This document shows, in pieces, positions 12,101 through 41,954 of a stretch of 64,000 nucleotides of DNA. The notes under the pieces are model-generated. The model made no database searches. It was not told the origin of the DNA and was given only the letters and a program-made list of their open reading frames with translations. Where the stretch lies: contig NC_135569.1 in assembly GCF_964340395.1 (NCBI RefSeq), forward strand, positions 2,265,400-2,329,399, read 5' to 3'. The position numbers and the translations under genes are program-made. Within the stretch, counting starts at the first letter, position 1. Each line of letters opens with the position of its first letter. The stretch is from Glandiceps talaboti. Lineage: Eukaryota > Hemichordata > Enteropneusta > Spengelidae.

Positions 12101-12331
12101 TGTATGTATGACCAGTATGTACACAGTGAAGTGACAACTAATGTACTACGGGATTTTGAACATAAACATAAAATACCAATATTAAAAATCAAAAACCTAA
12201 ACAGAGCAAGACTGAATGACTCAGAGCGATCACTAGATGGCAAAGTAGAACTTGATGATGTGGCTCCCTTCCTAAACAGTTTGGCAGAGAGATTATGGTA
12301 CAGAGATCAGGTTGCTGTTGGATTAGTCTAA
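9152..12331 (+). CDS. CPLANE2: Ciliogenesis and planar polarity effector 2 (REM2- and Rab-like GTPase RSG1)
   Basis: Coding exons: 9152-9278, 10135-10287, 10829-10947, 11423-11559 and 12106-12331, giving 253 residues (human about 258). Small-GTPase motifs are in order: P-loop GKAGVGKT (residues 67-74), switch-II WDAGE (118-122) and the base-recognition motif TKYD (178-181). N-terminal HDWHKTNEGKEYF and FGLLERP and C-terminal LAERLWYRDQVAVGL match human RSG1 as recalled. The protein works with the CPLANE complex (INTU, FUZ, WDPCP) at the basal body in ciliogenesis. Introns 1-3 have GT/AG ends. The fourth begins ATATCCTTT and has TTCCTTAAC near its end, a U12-type intron splitting the TKYD motif; frame and homology place its end at an AT. 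Intron 3 holds a CCCTA-rich minisatellite. Two AATAAA hexamers lie at about 13315 and 13385. Confidence 0.93.
10970..11372. repeat. CCCTA-rich minisatellite in CPLANE2 intron 3
   Basis: Short CCCTA/CCTATATTA motifs are organised in the middle (11041-11190) as three copies of a 48-bp unit beginning TACATTACCCCTACCC. Both sides are less regular. The block lies directly after exon 3 and ends about 50 bp before exon 4, so it fills most of the intron. It resembles telomeric repeats only loosely. Confidence 0.9.
11560..12105 (+). other. U12-type (minor spliceosome) intron of CPLANE2
   Basis: The intron opens with ATATCCTTT, the exact consensus for AT-AC class U12 donors. TTCCTTAAC at 12087-12095 is the exact U12 branch-site consensus, 11 nt (from the branch A) before the inferred junction at 12105/12106. 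Joining GGC-ACT-AA to G-TAT-GAC-CAG restores Gly-Thr-Lys-Tyr-Asp-Gln, as expected from human GSKFDQ. The last two intron bases would be AT, not AC or AG. No GT donor in this exon end gives an open, homologous junction. The boundary assignment rests on homology and frame. Confidence 0.8.
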
Positions 12332-13544
12332 ATGGGTTTCTCTCCTGACAAAGCTCCAAACACTATTGTCATCACACTTTGCATGAAAGTGGTATTTTCA
12401 AACTTCAATCAGTGACATTAAGATCATAGTATTTCTCTTCAGTTAGCCAACAAACATATCAGTGACCTAAGGGGCCTTGTTACTATGAGTCAAAGACAAA
12501 TGGTGACTAGACCCTTAGGATACAAGTATTTTTACAACTGAACGAAGACAAATATTGGAAAATGATATAATTATACCTGCCTAAGTTAAGAAACACATAG
12601 TGATGTTGAATGATAAAACAAATTCACATTTTTGGAAGGAAAAAAAATGAACATCACTAAATGCTAAGTGATGAAAATAATGAATGTCCTATTATTCACT
12701 TTGTAATTTCACTTAAGTTGTTTTGTTCAAAGTATTCCTCTAAAGCTGAATTTATTTTAGATTTTGTAGAAGTAACACTATTTATATATATTTGTTGGTG
12801 TTGGTAAATATTTGGTATCTATTATAGGTAAATGTGAATTGGATTGATATGCCAAAAATTTACCAGTGATGGTAAACTGCATACTACCCCTACCTGACAC
12901 TTTGTAAATTGAAAGGAAGGAGGGGTGTAACACCATATTTCAAGGACTTGAAATTTCACTGAAATGATTAATTTTGTTTTGTCTCTTCACAATTTTAACT
13001 AATTTAGGTTGGTATGTATGGTAAAAATGACTAAAAAGAAGTATTTTCTTGGGGATTTGATTCTCGTGAAAAAACATTCCAAGTGAAATTTTTTACAAAG
13101 CAAGTGTCAAATGGGACAGGCAAGTGCGCCCTCAGTGGTAAATTTTGGATGTACTTTGTTTTTATACAATTATTCACATTTTAGCTACCATGTGATAATA
13201 TAACTTACGAATGATACTAACTTAACTTAAATCAGCTTCATCAAATGAAGTTGACAAATTATAAATTGAAATATCAAATTTTGTACTATCAACTCTCAGA
13301 AAAGCATAATTTTCAATAAATATTTTTTTCAATGTAAAACAAATTCAGTACATGATATTGTGTATGGATGTGAATCAATTATAAATAAACATTTTATAAC
13401 AAACGGATTTGTAGGTTTCATGTCTGTATGTGTGATGCTACATGGAATACAGGAGAAATAATTATAAATGTTTCCATAAAATGTGTACAAATATAATTTG
13501 ACAGACAACACAGTTGTGCCGTGGTAATTAGATGTAGTCACCTG
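12332..13544. other. CPLANE2 3' UTR and downstream spacer
   Basis: No coding signal. The likely 3' UTR continues to an AATAAA at 13315-13320 or 13385. A GTGCGCCCTCAGTGG sequence near 13124 belongs to the group of GCGCCCTC-bearing sites scattered through the window. Confidence 0.5.
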
Positions 13545-13858
13545 TAGACTCTCTCACAGTCCTCGGAGCTTTGCATTGCTAAAAGATCTGTTTTGTATGT
13601 ACCGACATCTATCACATAATTGTACTCGAATGTCCTTGTACTGTGCGCCCTCATCGACCACACAGGGCTAACCATTTGTTAACGTATAACTGTGATAACA
13701 TGGCACCTCAAAGGAACACGTCAACAAATGGTTAGCCCTATGTAGTCGATAAGGGCCCACAGTACAAGGATATTTGAGTACAATTATACTGTAGATATCG
13801 GTACATACAAAACAACCCTTTTAGTGATGCAAAGCTCTAAGGACTGTGAGAGAATCTA
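13545..13858. mobile_element. Foldback (long inverted repeat) MITE-like element
   Basis: The left arm, about 13545-13681, and right arm, about 13712-13858, are inverted copies of each other with scattered mismatches, separated by about 30 bp. End sequences are TAGACTCTCTCACAG and CTGTGAGAGAATCTA. The arms carry matching blocks such as TTGTACTGTGCGCCCTC against GGGCCCACAGTACAA, and GGGCTAACCATTTGTT against AACAAATGGTTAGCCC. A single right-arm copy recurs at 23210-23355, so this is a dispersed family. No ORF and no clear target duplication. Confidence 0.8.
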
Positions 13859-15185
13859 AGTCAACTTGTAATTCACCCTCCTAAACTTCACTGTGCTTCC
13901 ACCATGTAAAGTTCAAGGTTGTAAGTATAAATTCCATAGTATTACTGTTTTACATTTTATACAAATATTCTACCTTCTATACTGATATCTAATTTATATA
14001 TCCATGGACATTTCCCTTTCCTGTCCTTATCAGAGTTTGCCATTGATTTCCTTACACTTCCTGAAATGTGACCCTCACATAGTATGTACTAGGTAGTGAA
14101 ATGTGACCATCAAAGGGGTGGGGTGGGGTGGGGTGGGGTGGGGAGAACAGACATAAAGCAAATGATGAATCTATGATACACAGTTGTATATCAAAGAGTC
14201 GGTTTATTTAAACCTAGAAAAGACTTCAATTGACAATAGAGCTACTTTCAATACAGCAAACAGTAATACATACCAAAGAAAGTTTGATCTTTGGACCAAT
14301 GAATAATTGCCCTTACTGAATAATGGAATGTATCGTTAAGTTATTGTATGGAAATGAAGTCCTGGACAGATTCAATGTATTTGAAAATCAGAGTCAGATA
14401 TCTTAAAACATTTACAGGAAAATTGATGTTACCTTAGCATTTCACTTATGGGACATAATGATTTTACATAAACATTACCATAGCATCATTCAGAATTTAA
14501 CAGTGTGCAGGCCAAGCAAGTGGGTGCGAGAAAGACCTCATCTTTGGGACGATCGCACAATGTCACACAAGCTCAGTAAAAGAACATTCATTTCGGACAA
14601 AACTCCCTCCCCCTCTCCCTAAACGAATTCACAAGTGTGACATTACACTTTTATTTATGATGTAAACTATGGTGAAAAGAGTAACAGTCACACCACTATG
14701 ATTGATGTAATGTAAAAACATTATGGTAAACATGAAGTTCCAAACTTATGAACCTGTTTACTGAGATGATGGTAAACACATCAAAATACTACCGTAAGCC
14801 CAGCACTGTATCTCACATTAGAAGTACATTTTTATCAACCTATCAACATCTCAGTAGTAAATACAGAAGTTTTTAGCATTGAAGACATGACAGTTTTCGA
14901 AACTTGGTTTGTAGTAACTTTGTGTCTGCTCTCTTTATGCTACAATACTCAACAACTCTCAGATCTGGTACCAAGACTGTCGGGGAAACAGCACCCTCTA
15001 GTGGCCAAACCATGAAATCTTTTATCTCTCTGATAACTGGCATGTTACCTGCCCTCCCTCCCCCCCCCCCCCCCTCACCCAGCATTTCCTACGAAACATT
15101 GAACACTAAACAAGAAATGCAATTATGGTAAGTATTTCTCATGACATTAGTTGTCATGGCAACAAGCGATATCTAAGATAAATAT
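13859..15185. other. Spacer with 3' UTR of the minus-strand gene
   Basis: The 3' UTR of the gene ending at 15186 extends leftward. Minus-strand polyadenylation hexamers (TTTATT on this strand) lie at 14650-14655 and 14203-14208. A (GGGGT)n run occupies about 14116-14142 and a C tract 15059-15074. No other coding signal is visible. Confidence 0.5.
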
Positions 15186-19963
<4,778 letters not shown>

Positions 19964-20040
19964 GTGAACAGTCAGCTAATAATTTATTGATGTGTGTATA
20001 TGACAGAACTGTGAGGATTCGACAGAACGAGGCATAAGTC
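19964..20040. promoter_or_regulatory. Compact bidirectional promoter region
   Basis: Only 77 bp lie between the start codon of the minus-strand seven-exon gene (19961-19963) and that of ALDH4A1 (20041). Transcripts of both genes must start in or across this interval or within each other's first exons, so their 5' ends should overlap or nearly abut. No TATA box is evident. Confidence 0.65.
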
Positions 20041-33983
<13,943 letters not shown>

Positions 33984-36308
33984 ATACTAACTTGAGATGA
34001 AATTCTGGGTGGTGTACTAGTAATTTACATTGGATGGGCTCTTCTTGCCGAGATATAATATTCATGTTACAAACAATGGATAATGCCTTTTGAAAAAAAG
34101 CAATATAGTTTTTTTGGTTTTCAGTATTGTTACCGGTACTTTTAGCCACTGATTCTTTATCGTGAACATGTACAGAATGTGTACCGTAAAGTAAAATTTG
34201 GTGTCTAGAATCAAAACGACTATGGTAAACTGGTGCTGTGAGAAATCGTTTTGTGTCTGGTTTATATGAAGGATTTTATTATATGGAAAATACTGTGTAA
34301 CGGATGTATGGGTTCATGAAATAAGCATTTTAACCAACTGTCCAACACATAGCAAGTTATTTGTCACCTGATTACATTGTATAAATCACATGATCATAGC
34401 TTTCGACCTTTGACCTAATTGAGCCGTGTTGTTCATAGTTAACTTATATGTGTGTGCTCTTTATGATTTAAGAATGCAATGTGTCTTTGATTGCAGTATT
34501 TCAAAGGAAATGAATTTGACTTTGTGAATGAACTAAAAAAAAGTTATGCAAATATGCCGACAGAAATGTTCATTGTTTTGATGTGTTAGCAGAAACTATA
34601 ACACTGCAGTACTCAGAAACCCATGGACATTGAAATATTCTACTGCCATATTAGGTAATTTTAGGTACATGGTATTCAGTAACTTTATGGTAATCAACAA
34701 TACCATATAAGGTGATTCTACTTGCATAGTGATCAACATTACCATATAAGGTAATAGTACTGGTATGGTAATTTTCAATATCATATAAGTTAATGATGTA
34801 GTACAAGTTATAAGCCACTCTAAATGCAACAAAAATCCACTATTTACAAATAGAAACATGTATATATCCAATGGTCACACCAGGTTGCAGATAAATACTG
34901 TGTAGTACTAGTCAGAATTTCTTTGTATGAGAGTTCAGAGTTCATAGGTCAGAGTTCAAGTTTTGATATTTGTATGCAATGTATACATAAAATGTGTAAT
35001 TTCAGGGAAACCAATGTTGCGTTGCTATTTGAATATTATAGTATGTTTTATAGCATGACAGTATTTTTTATGTACGGAAATCACAAATTCCAGATTCTGT
35101 CAATTATAAGGGTGTACCGTATATATCAATACTTCCATTGTGAATTGTGTGAAGTTTACCAAGTTTATTTCATGGGATGTTTCTATGGCTAGGTACTAGT
35201 ATCCAAACATTACAATACATGAGTTTATGTATGTGGTGCAAGTAGGAGTACATATATCTATTTGCTGTTTTAGTTTGTAATGAAATAAAGCCAGGCAAAT
35301 ACAATTTATGAACAAAGATATTTTGTCATTGTTTCTACATGTACCTGAATGAGTGCAAGTGTGAATTTAATATGGGGGGGGGGGGGGGGTGAACAAGAGA
35401 TGGAGACAGTGGTTTGATCACGCATACTGTTACTAATGCAGCAAGTGTGGATTTAATTTGTGGAGGTGTATGAACAAGAGACAGTGGTTTTGATCACCCA
35501 TCACTGTAGCAATAATTGCCAGTACTAGTAACTTAACCTAAGTATGCCATATAATCAACTTCCTGAAACATTGCGCTACAAAACCATGTCTCCTGTTAAA
35601 AACTTAATAGTCCTTCAATGAAAGTACATGTAGTACACTTTATATTCCTTATTTTGAAATACAAAGTTTATTTAAAGAATGTGGGTTATAAAAATCATTA
35701 GATAATTTATTGAGCACCTTAATTGCCCCAAGTTGATTTTTAAAAAGTTGGTTATAATTACTTTTTGTGCTTGGATTTGTTTGCAAATGTTGTTACTTGT
35801 ACATATACAACACTGGCCTTTCTATATCACAATTTAGTCAGATGGGTTAACAGTAAACACCATATCAGACAGGCCACTACCATACCAACCATATACAAAG
35901 TGTTGACTTTAGAATACATACACTTCACAATGTTACTATTAATACCTCAGTTGTCTTGCTTGTCATTACCTTATATGGTAATGGTCTAGACTATGAGACC
36001 AATGACCTCATCAGGTGACTCTTTAGAAATGTCATTGTTCAGTTCCAGGTACACCATACACCATTCAATCCCATAATTCCCTGTGTGCCAAATATGGTGA
36101 TACAGTACCCCTTAAGCTGTTGATATTGTGTTGGTTTATACTCGCTGTTCAGTTCACTTGATGTCTGTCTTGTACCATTTGATGCTTTGAAGAAATGATG
36201 GTCATTTATTATGAATCAGCTAAGGTGTATGGCTAACAAGTTGTTTAAAAATCTGTAAACACTCAGACCAGTCTTTAGTTATCCAGGGTACTATAGACAT
36301 AAACAATC
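33984..36308. other. ALDH4A1 3' UTR and spacer before the TRIM gene
   Basis: An AATAAA at 35282-35287 is the best polyadenylation signal for ALDH4A1, implying a 1.3-kb 3' UTR. Positions 34668-34795 hold about three degenerate units built on ACCATATAAGGTAAT. A 15-bp G run lies at about 35374. No coding exon was recognised between there and 36308; the TRIM promoter must lie in the last kilobase. Confidence 0.6.
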
Positions 36309-38510
36309 ATGGCTGCCGCAACTGAATCAGAAATTCTGGATGAAATTGGTGAAGATTTCTTGTGTTGTACAATATGTATGGAGCAATTTAAGGATCCTAA
36401 AATTCTACCATGTCTGCATACATTTTGTCAACAATGTTTAGTCACTCTTTTGAAGACGAAAGGGTCCCTGCAATGTCCGTCTTGCTCTACTCCGTGTCCC
36501 ATACCAACTGGAGGCATACCAAAACTGACAACTAACTTCTTCATGAACAATTGTATTGAAATCTATCACAGACTGAAAGAGTGTTCCAAGGTTGGTCCAA
36601 TCCAGTGTGAAGGATGCCAAGAGAATACAGCCACTCACAGGTGTGTAGAATGTAAATGTTATCTCTGTAACAGCTGTGTGAAGGTACATAGAAATCTACC
36701 ATCAACAAAAACCCACCAACTTCTCGCCATTGAAGAATACAAAACAACAGAATCCACAAGACCAACAGTTGTACAAACAGTAGAGTGCTGTAGTATCCAC
36801 CCTAAGAATGAGATTGAATTCTACTGTGACACTTGCCAGGTATCTGTCTGTACAGCCTGTACTATAGTCAATCATCGTATACCAGAACATGTCCATAGGG
36901 ACTTGAAAGATGTGGCAGATGAATATCAGAAACAGTTAAAAGACATGGTTGACAAACTGAAAGTGAAAGAAAGGGAAGCTGACAGGAGTAAAACTTTAGC
37001 CAAGCAGAGCCACAGTCAAATGAATGATAAGTGGAAAGAAGAAGAGCAGAAGGTGCGAATGAAAGTAGAAGAAGTTATCGACAAAATAAAGAAAGAGGAG
37101 AAGAGATTGATAGATGAGTTGAACAGAGAATATGGGATGAAAATGAAAAGTGCAGCAGTGGATATTGATGAGTTGGAATTAAAACATGGGAACATTAAGA
37201 GTACATGCAGTTATATAGAAACACTGTTGCATCATGGGAATGCAGTTCAACTTCTGTCTACAAAGAAAGCAGCTACAGATCGTATCCAACAACTCATCAC
37301 CATGGAAACTGAACCTCAACTGTCAAATGAGATTTTGGAGTTCATGCTAGATAGTGAGTTTGTAGAACATGGAAATCTGGGATTACTGAAGTCAGATGTC
37401 TGCACATCCAAATGTACAGTTGAAAACATTCCCAAACAACTCTGGAAAGGTGACTCTGCAAATCTACTGATCACAACCAGAGATTCCAAAGGAAAACAAG
37501 TCATCCCCAGACAAGAAGTCAAAGCCAAGGTCAAGAAACCTGATGGATCATGGGAGGACATTGAAGTAACAAATATCAGAGATGGTACACACAGGGTGAC
37601 AGTCAATGGAGAAATGGATGGTAAATTTCAAGTTACCATGACGATAGGTGATCAACCAGTACCAGGCAGTCCTGTCATCATTTCTGTCATCAAAGGATTG
37701 ATGAAGACCATTGGCGGTAAAGGAAGTGGGGAAGGACAGTACAATGGACCCCTTGGTGTTGCTATAAACAGGGACAGAGACATTGTCACAGCAGACAGGG
37801 GCAATAACAGATTGCAAGTAACAACCAGAGATGGTAGATTTAAGAAAAACTTGACATTTACACAATTTAAACAGGATTATTGTCCATGTGACATAGCCAT
37901 ATCAAGTGATAATACATACTATAGTTTAGATAATCGTAATAATCGAGTAGTAGTTGGTACTGAAGATGGACATGTTACCAGATGCTTTGGACAAAATGAA
38001 CTAAGTGACCCCTGTGGTCTGGCTATCAGCCCTGTAGATGGTAAGGTGTATGTCACAGACAAGCATTGTGTTAGGATTTATACACAGTATGGCAAGTATA
38101 TCAAGTCATTTGGGTCAGAGAGGGAAGGTCAAGCAGGACCTAATTGTCCAAATTTCTTACATGTAGCTGTTGATAGTACAGGAAGAGTGTTTGTAGCAGA
38201 CAAGTATAACCATCGCATCAAGGTATTCACTGATAGTGGTAAATTTCTGTATGCATTTGGTTGCTATGATGATAAAGATAGTCAGCTGGATTTCCCTAGA
38301 GGTGTGGCCATTGAGAATGATAGATATGTGTATGTAAGTGATAACCACCGTGTACAGAAGTTTGACATCACTGGTCAGTTTGTATGTCGTATTGATAGTG
38401 AGAAGGATGGGTTGATTGTTCCCCATGGTTTAGCATTGACAGATGACGTGCCTTGTAGGGTTGTTGTTGTTGACAAGGGCAACGTTTGCCTCAGAGTGTT
38501 TGTACAGTAA
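36309..38510 (+). CDS. TRIM2/TRIM3-type RING E3 ligase with filamin and NHL domains
   Basis: A single exon encodes 733 residues with full TRIM-NHL architecture. RING, residues 20-59: Cys20, Cys23, Cys35, His37, Cys40, Cys43, Cys56, Cys59. B-box 1 spans ~100-137 (CEGCQENTATHRC to KTHQLL), B-box 2 ~160-195 (CSIHPKNEIEFYCDTC to HVH). A Lys/Glu-rich coiled coil follows, ~200-310, then a filamin-type Ig domain ~365-460 (ending GDQPVPGSPVIISV) and NHL repeats ~470-733 forming a beta-propeller. Such proteins ubiquitinate substrates bound by the NHL domain; some bind RNA. The start ATG has a good context (ATCATGG). Lineage-expanded, intronless TRIM2/3-like genes are common in invertebrate deuterostomes and molluscs, so one-to-one orthology with human TRIM2, TRIM3 or TRIM71 cannot be claimed. 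An AATAAA lies at 39266. Confidence 0.93.
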   Translation: MAAATESEILDEIGEDFLCCTICMEQFKDPKILPCLHTFCQQCLVTLLKTKGSLQCPSCSTPCPIPTGGIPKLTTNFFMNNCIEIYHRLKECSKVGPIQCEGCQENTATHRCVECKCYLCNSCVKVHRNLPSTKTHQLLAIEEYKTTESTRPTVVQTVECCSIHPKNEIEFYCDTCQVSVCTACTIVNHRIPEHVHRDLKDVADEYQKQLKDMVDKLKVKEREADRSKTLAKQSHSQMNDKWKEEEQKVRMKVEEVIDKIKKEEKRLIDELNREYGMKMKSAAVDIDELELKHGNIKSTCSYIETLLHHGNAVQLLSTKKAATDRIQQLITMETEPQLSNEILEFMLDSEFVEHGNLGLLKSDVCTSKCTVENIPKQLWKGDSANLLITTRDSKGKQVIPRQEVKAKVKKPDGSWEDIEVTNIRDGTHRVTVNGEMDGKFQVTMTIGDQPVPGSPVIISVIKGLMKTIGGKGSGEGQYNGPLGVAINRDRDIVTADRGNNRLQVTTRDGRFKKNLTFTQFKQDYCPCDIAISSDNTYYSLDNRNNRVVVGTEDGHVTRCFGQNELSDPCGLAISPVDGKVYVTDKHCVRIYTQYGKYIKSFGSEREGQAGPNCPNFLHVAVDSTGRVFVADKYNHRIKVFTDSGKFLYAFGCYDDKDSQLDFPRGVAIENDRYVYVSDNHRVQKFDITGQFVCRIDSEKDGLIVPHGLALTDDVPCRVVVVDKGNVCLRVFVQ

Positions 38511-40009
38511 TATTAAAGACAGCTAAGTGTATATAGAATACCATCTATAGACTGCAAGATTCATCATCACTATGAGTACTGACTTCTAATCATTCAGTCA
38601 CTGACAACCATAAACTGAGTGATAAAAGGAGCCTATAATGATGATTCAGAATGTCTTAGTCTACATTTAGTATGTACAGTACGCCATTATAGAGCGCCCT
38701 CACACATCAGTACAAATTCTTATTGGGTATTTTTCATTATACCAACTTTGAGATGACATCAATCACATGACCATGTGATTAGAACCAATGAGAAGAGTAG
38801 AACAGTAAGATGTAAACATGATTACCATATCATTTGCATCTCTATATTTTAGGTTTGAATGCACATACAAACATTTAGCCTTATGCTAGACATAGTGGGG
38901 AGGGGAGTTAGGCCAAATCCCTACACAACTTGACTCTAGGCTACTCAAGTAGTCTGAATACCGCAACCACTCATGCAAATGTCCTGAGTATGCTACACTT
39001 GCACCAAAGCATCATGGGATACAGTCACAGTATTATAAAGAATGCCATCAACAACTCTATATTTACTGTATAAGTACAGGAACTTATTTGAACTCTTGAC
39101 TACTTCACACATAAAGCAGACTTCTTTAAGGACACAGTAATCTGAACGTCTGCTGAATTCTTACAGTTTTCTCAGTATGAAATACACTGTATATTTCAAT
39201 GTTTTCTTTATTGTTATTATTCATAACAGATTTCATAATAAGTACATGAACTCTGCATATTTGGAAATAAAATCATGCGTCCAATAAAATTCCTAATATT
39301 AGGTATATTTTGCTTATTGTCACAATATTGTACTATATATAAAAGAATTCCTCACTTTTGACAATTTTTTGTAAAACTTACAAACTTTTCATATGTGTAT
39401 GTTCTACAAATAAATATATGCAAATAGTATATTCATATGCAAAGAGTATATTTTTATGCAAATACTGTATTCATATGCAAATAATATATTAACATATAAA
39501 TGTAAAACTATTCACATGCAAATTCAGTCAAGGTTGAAATAGTTGATTGTCACATATGAGAAGAGTTGAAAATTCAGGTGAGAACTTTGACCTCTGACCT
39601 TTCACCCTTATCCCTCTTTCCTCATGGTTATTTGGCTACATTTTACATGAGTGACATCTGGTGTACAAGGCAATGAATTCTCACACTGATGTCTTGAAAG
39701 AGTTGTATACAAAACTAAACATTGTGAGTCTGGAGTTGTTTTTCATTTTTGAAAGTGATCAGAAAAAGTATAAAATCAGCAATAAATGTTGATTACTATG
39801 TTTTTGAGACAAATTCTATCACTATGACCAGTGATACACAGGAAGTCCTATCTACTGATCTACACAAGGTACAATATTAAAATGGTCACATGCTGGCAGT
39901 GTCAGTTATGTCATTGAAAATAACCCCAGCTGCCTCTCAAAGTCTAACAGCAACATTGAAGTAATACCAGCTCCTTAGTTACCAGTAATACAACAATACC
40001 AAGCGACCC
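38511..40009. other. TRIM gene 3' UTR and spacer
   Basis: AATAAA at 39266-39271 is a plausible polyadenylation signal. Positions 39400-39530 repeat ATATGCAAATA-type motifs. GAGCGCCCTCACAC at about 38692 is one of the dispersed GCGCCCTC sites. No coding signal. Confidence 0.55.
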
Positions 40010-40570
40010 AACCCCCATCAACACCCCACCCCCACCCCCACAATACCCCAGCTCCTATCAAGCCACCCCAGCTCCTAATAAGGCAACCACCAGCTCCTAA
40101 TAAGGCAACCACCAGCTCCTAATAAGGCAACCCCAGCTCCTAATAAGGCAACCACCAGCTCCTAATAAGGCAACCCCAGCTCCTAATAAGGCAACCACCA
40201 GCTCCTAATAAGGCAACCCCAGCTCCTAATAAGGCAACCACTAGCTCCTAATAAGGCAACCACCAGCTCCTAACAAGGCAACCCCAGCTCCAATCAAGGC
40301 ACCCTAGCTCCAATCAAGGCTCCCTAGCTCAAATCAAGGCACCCTAGCTCCTTTCAAGGCTCCCTGGCTCCCATCAAGGCAACCCTAGCTCCTATCAAGG
40401 CACCCTGGCTCCAATCAAAGCACCCTAGCTCCAATCAAGGCTCCCTAGCTCAAATCAAGGCACCCTAGCTCCTATCAAGGCACCCTGGCTCCAATCAAGG
40501 CAGGCCCAGCTCCAATCAAGGCACCCTAGCTCCAATCAAAGCACCCTAGCTCCTATCAAGGCAAGCCCAG
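40010..40570. repeat. ~21-bp minisatellite overlapping the B3GALT6 stop codon
   Basis: Units of about 20-22 bp, AGCTCCTAATAAGGCAACC on the left and AGCTCCAATCAAGGCACCC towards the right, run up to and into the 3' end of the minus-strand B3GALT6 frame. The left and right halves differ in unit type (AATAAGG against AATCAAGG). Most of it would be B3GALT6 3' UTR. Confidence 0.9.
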
Positions 40571-41551
40571 CTCTCTAACACAACACTGTGATGGTGGTTT
40601 GTTCCAATCATAGTTATACGATTTCCTTGTCTGAACTTCTTGTGCACAAAGTCTGTTGTAACTATTCAACTGTTTCTGTTTTTCTAACATCATATCTACT
40701 GACTGTTTATGAGTGACGATATATATGTTATTACATCCACGTGACTTGTACTCTGTATCAAAACGTGTGTCGTGAATTCGATTCACTTCAATTGGAGCAA
40801 GCCACGCACCTAATGAGACATCTTCGTTGCGATAAAGTTTCAAATAATTAGAATTTTGTGCAATAAACTGGATTAAATCTCTTGAAATGACATAGCCACC
40901 ACCTAATGCATACGGTAAGTAGTAGTCGCATAATTTCCAGTCAGGCTCTGCCCACTTTGTCGTTTTCTTAGCCTTTGCCCGCCCATCAAAGAACCCCCAG
41001 CACAGCCGTTCTGGATACATTGAACGTAGTTCTTCTACAATGATATTAATGCGTGCAAACGTGTCATCGTCTGCCTTTAAAACGAATGTAAAATCCATTT
41101 TTTCTTCAAGCCAAATGTACATCAGTAGAAGTTTTCGTGTTAGTGCTTTATACGAATCTTCTAATTCTTGTAGTAACAATAAATCGTTGTATCGCGAGTT
41201 TTCGGTTTCTAACGTCTGTATTTCGATATCATCCAATCCTGCTGTACCAATCACAAATCTATGCGTGACATCGGTGGGATAGTTTAACAGCCACGTCTGA
41301 CGTATCGCGTTTCGACGGTCAACATTCTTAGGACCTGTCATGATCATCACAATAAGGAAAGTTTTGATTCTTTTCCTGTCATCAGACTGAATGATAGCGC
41401 CACCAACGTCAATTGACTTCTCTTCTTTTGTTTGTGGACAGTCTTGTTGGTTGTTCTGAGTTATATTGCAGTGAGAAAGATATAGTAGAATTACAATGAA
41501 GCCGATGAGAGGAAGGATTTTGACAATGGTAACAATACGTAATCTTGGCAT
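40556..41551 (-). CDS. B3GALT6: Beta-1,3-galactosyltransferase 6 (glycosaminoglycan linker)
   Basis: One exon, 331 residues (human about 329, also intronless). A short cytoplasmic tail is followed by a signal anchor at residues ~13-27 (LPLIGFIVILLYLSH), giving a type II Golgi protein. The catalytic domain has RRNAIRQTWL (79-88), the metal-binding DDD (161-163 in LKADDDTFARI), CDYYLPYALGGGYVISRDL (208-226) and EDVSLGAWLAP (243-253). FDTEYKSRGC and PPSQCC near the end match human B3GALT6 specifically, not other B3GALTs. The enzyme adds the second galactose of the Gal-Gal-Xyl linker of heparan and chondroitin sulfate proteoglycans. The final residues Leu-Gly-Leu-Pro and the TGA lie in the first unit of a minisatellite. 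A splice acceptor at 41575/41576 just before the ATG indicates a 5' UTR exon upstream. Confidence 0.95.
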   Translation of the reverse strand: MPRLRIVTIVKILPLIGFIVILLYLSHCNITQNNQQDCPQTKEEKSIDVGGAIIQSDDRKRIKTFLIVMIMTGPKNVDRRNAIRQTWLLNYPTDVTHRFVIGTAGLDDIEIQTLETENSRYNDLLLLQELEDSYKALTRKLLLMYIWLEEKMDFTFVLKADDDTFARINIIVEELRSMYPERLCWGFFDGRAKAKKTTKWAEPDWKLCDYYLPYALGGGYVISRDLIQFIAQNSNYLKLYRNEDVSLGAWLAPIEVNRIHDTRFDTEYKSRGCNNIYIVTHKQSVDMMLEKQKQLNSYNRLCAQEVQTRKSYNYDWNKPPSQCCVRELGLP

Positions 41552-41954
41552 CTCAGTAATTTGTCACTTGCAAAACTGTTGGCCTGTGAAAAGGATGAAA
41601 ATATGGGAATTTTAGACTTACAGCTAGAAAACATTTTCAACAACAAAATATATAATTTGATTTTAAATTTGCATAACCCAATGTAGACCATCAAATTATT
41701 GACTAAATCTCCAATTTTGTTCCATTTATAATACATGGATTCTGACACCCCAAAGTAGGAACAGACAGTGATTTTTATAGCTTGGTGTTTTGTCCATGTT
41801 TGAAAGTCTCAGAACTTCATCTATACAGTTAATATATGGGTTGGATTTTGAAAATGGCTGTCTTTCATAACTGTTTTGTGGTTTCAGCATTCTTCTGTTG
41901 AAATGGAGTTAGTCAGGCATAATCAATGTTACAGTCATGACCACCATCCCTTGG

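Noticed and set aside
34497-34590. Fifteenth ALDH4A1 coding exon after a TTGCAG acceptor
   Set aside because: Reading through the 33941 GTACCA instead gives GWTYPHMKE and a stop, matching the human C-terminus; the downstream segment does not.
36438-38426. Several minus-strand frames over the TRIM gene
   Set aside because: Shadow frames of a long coding exon.
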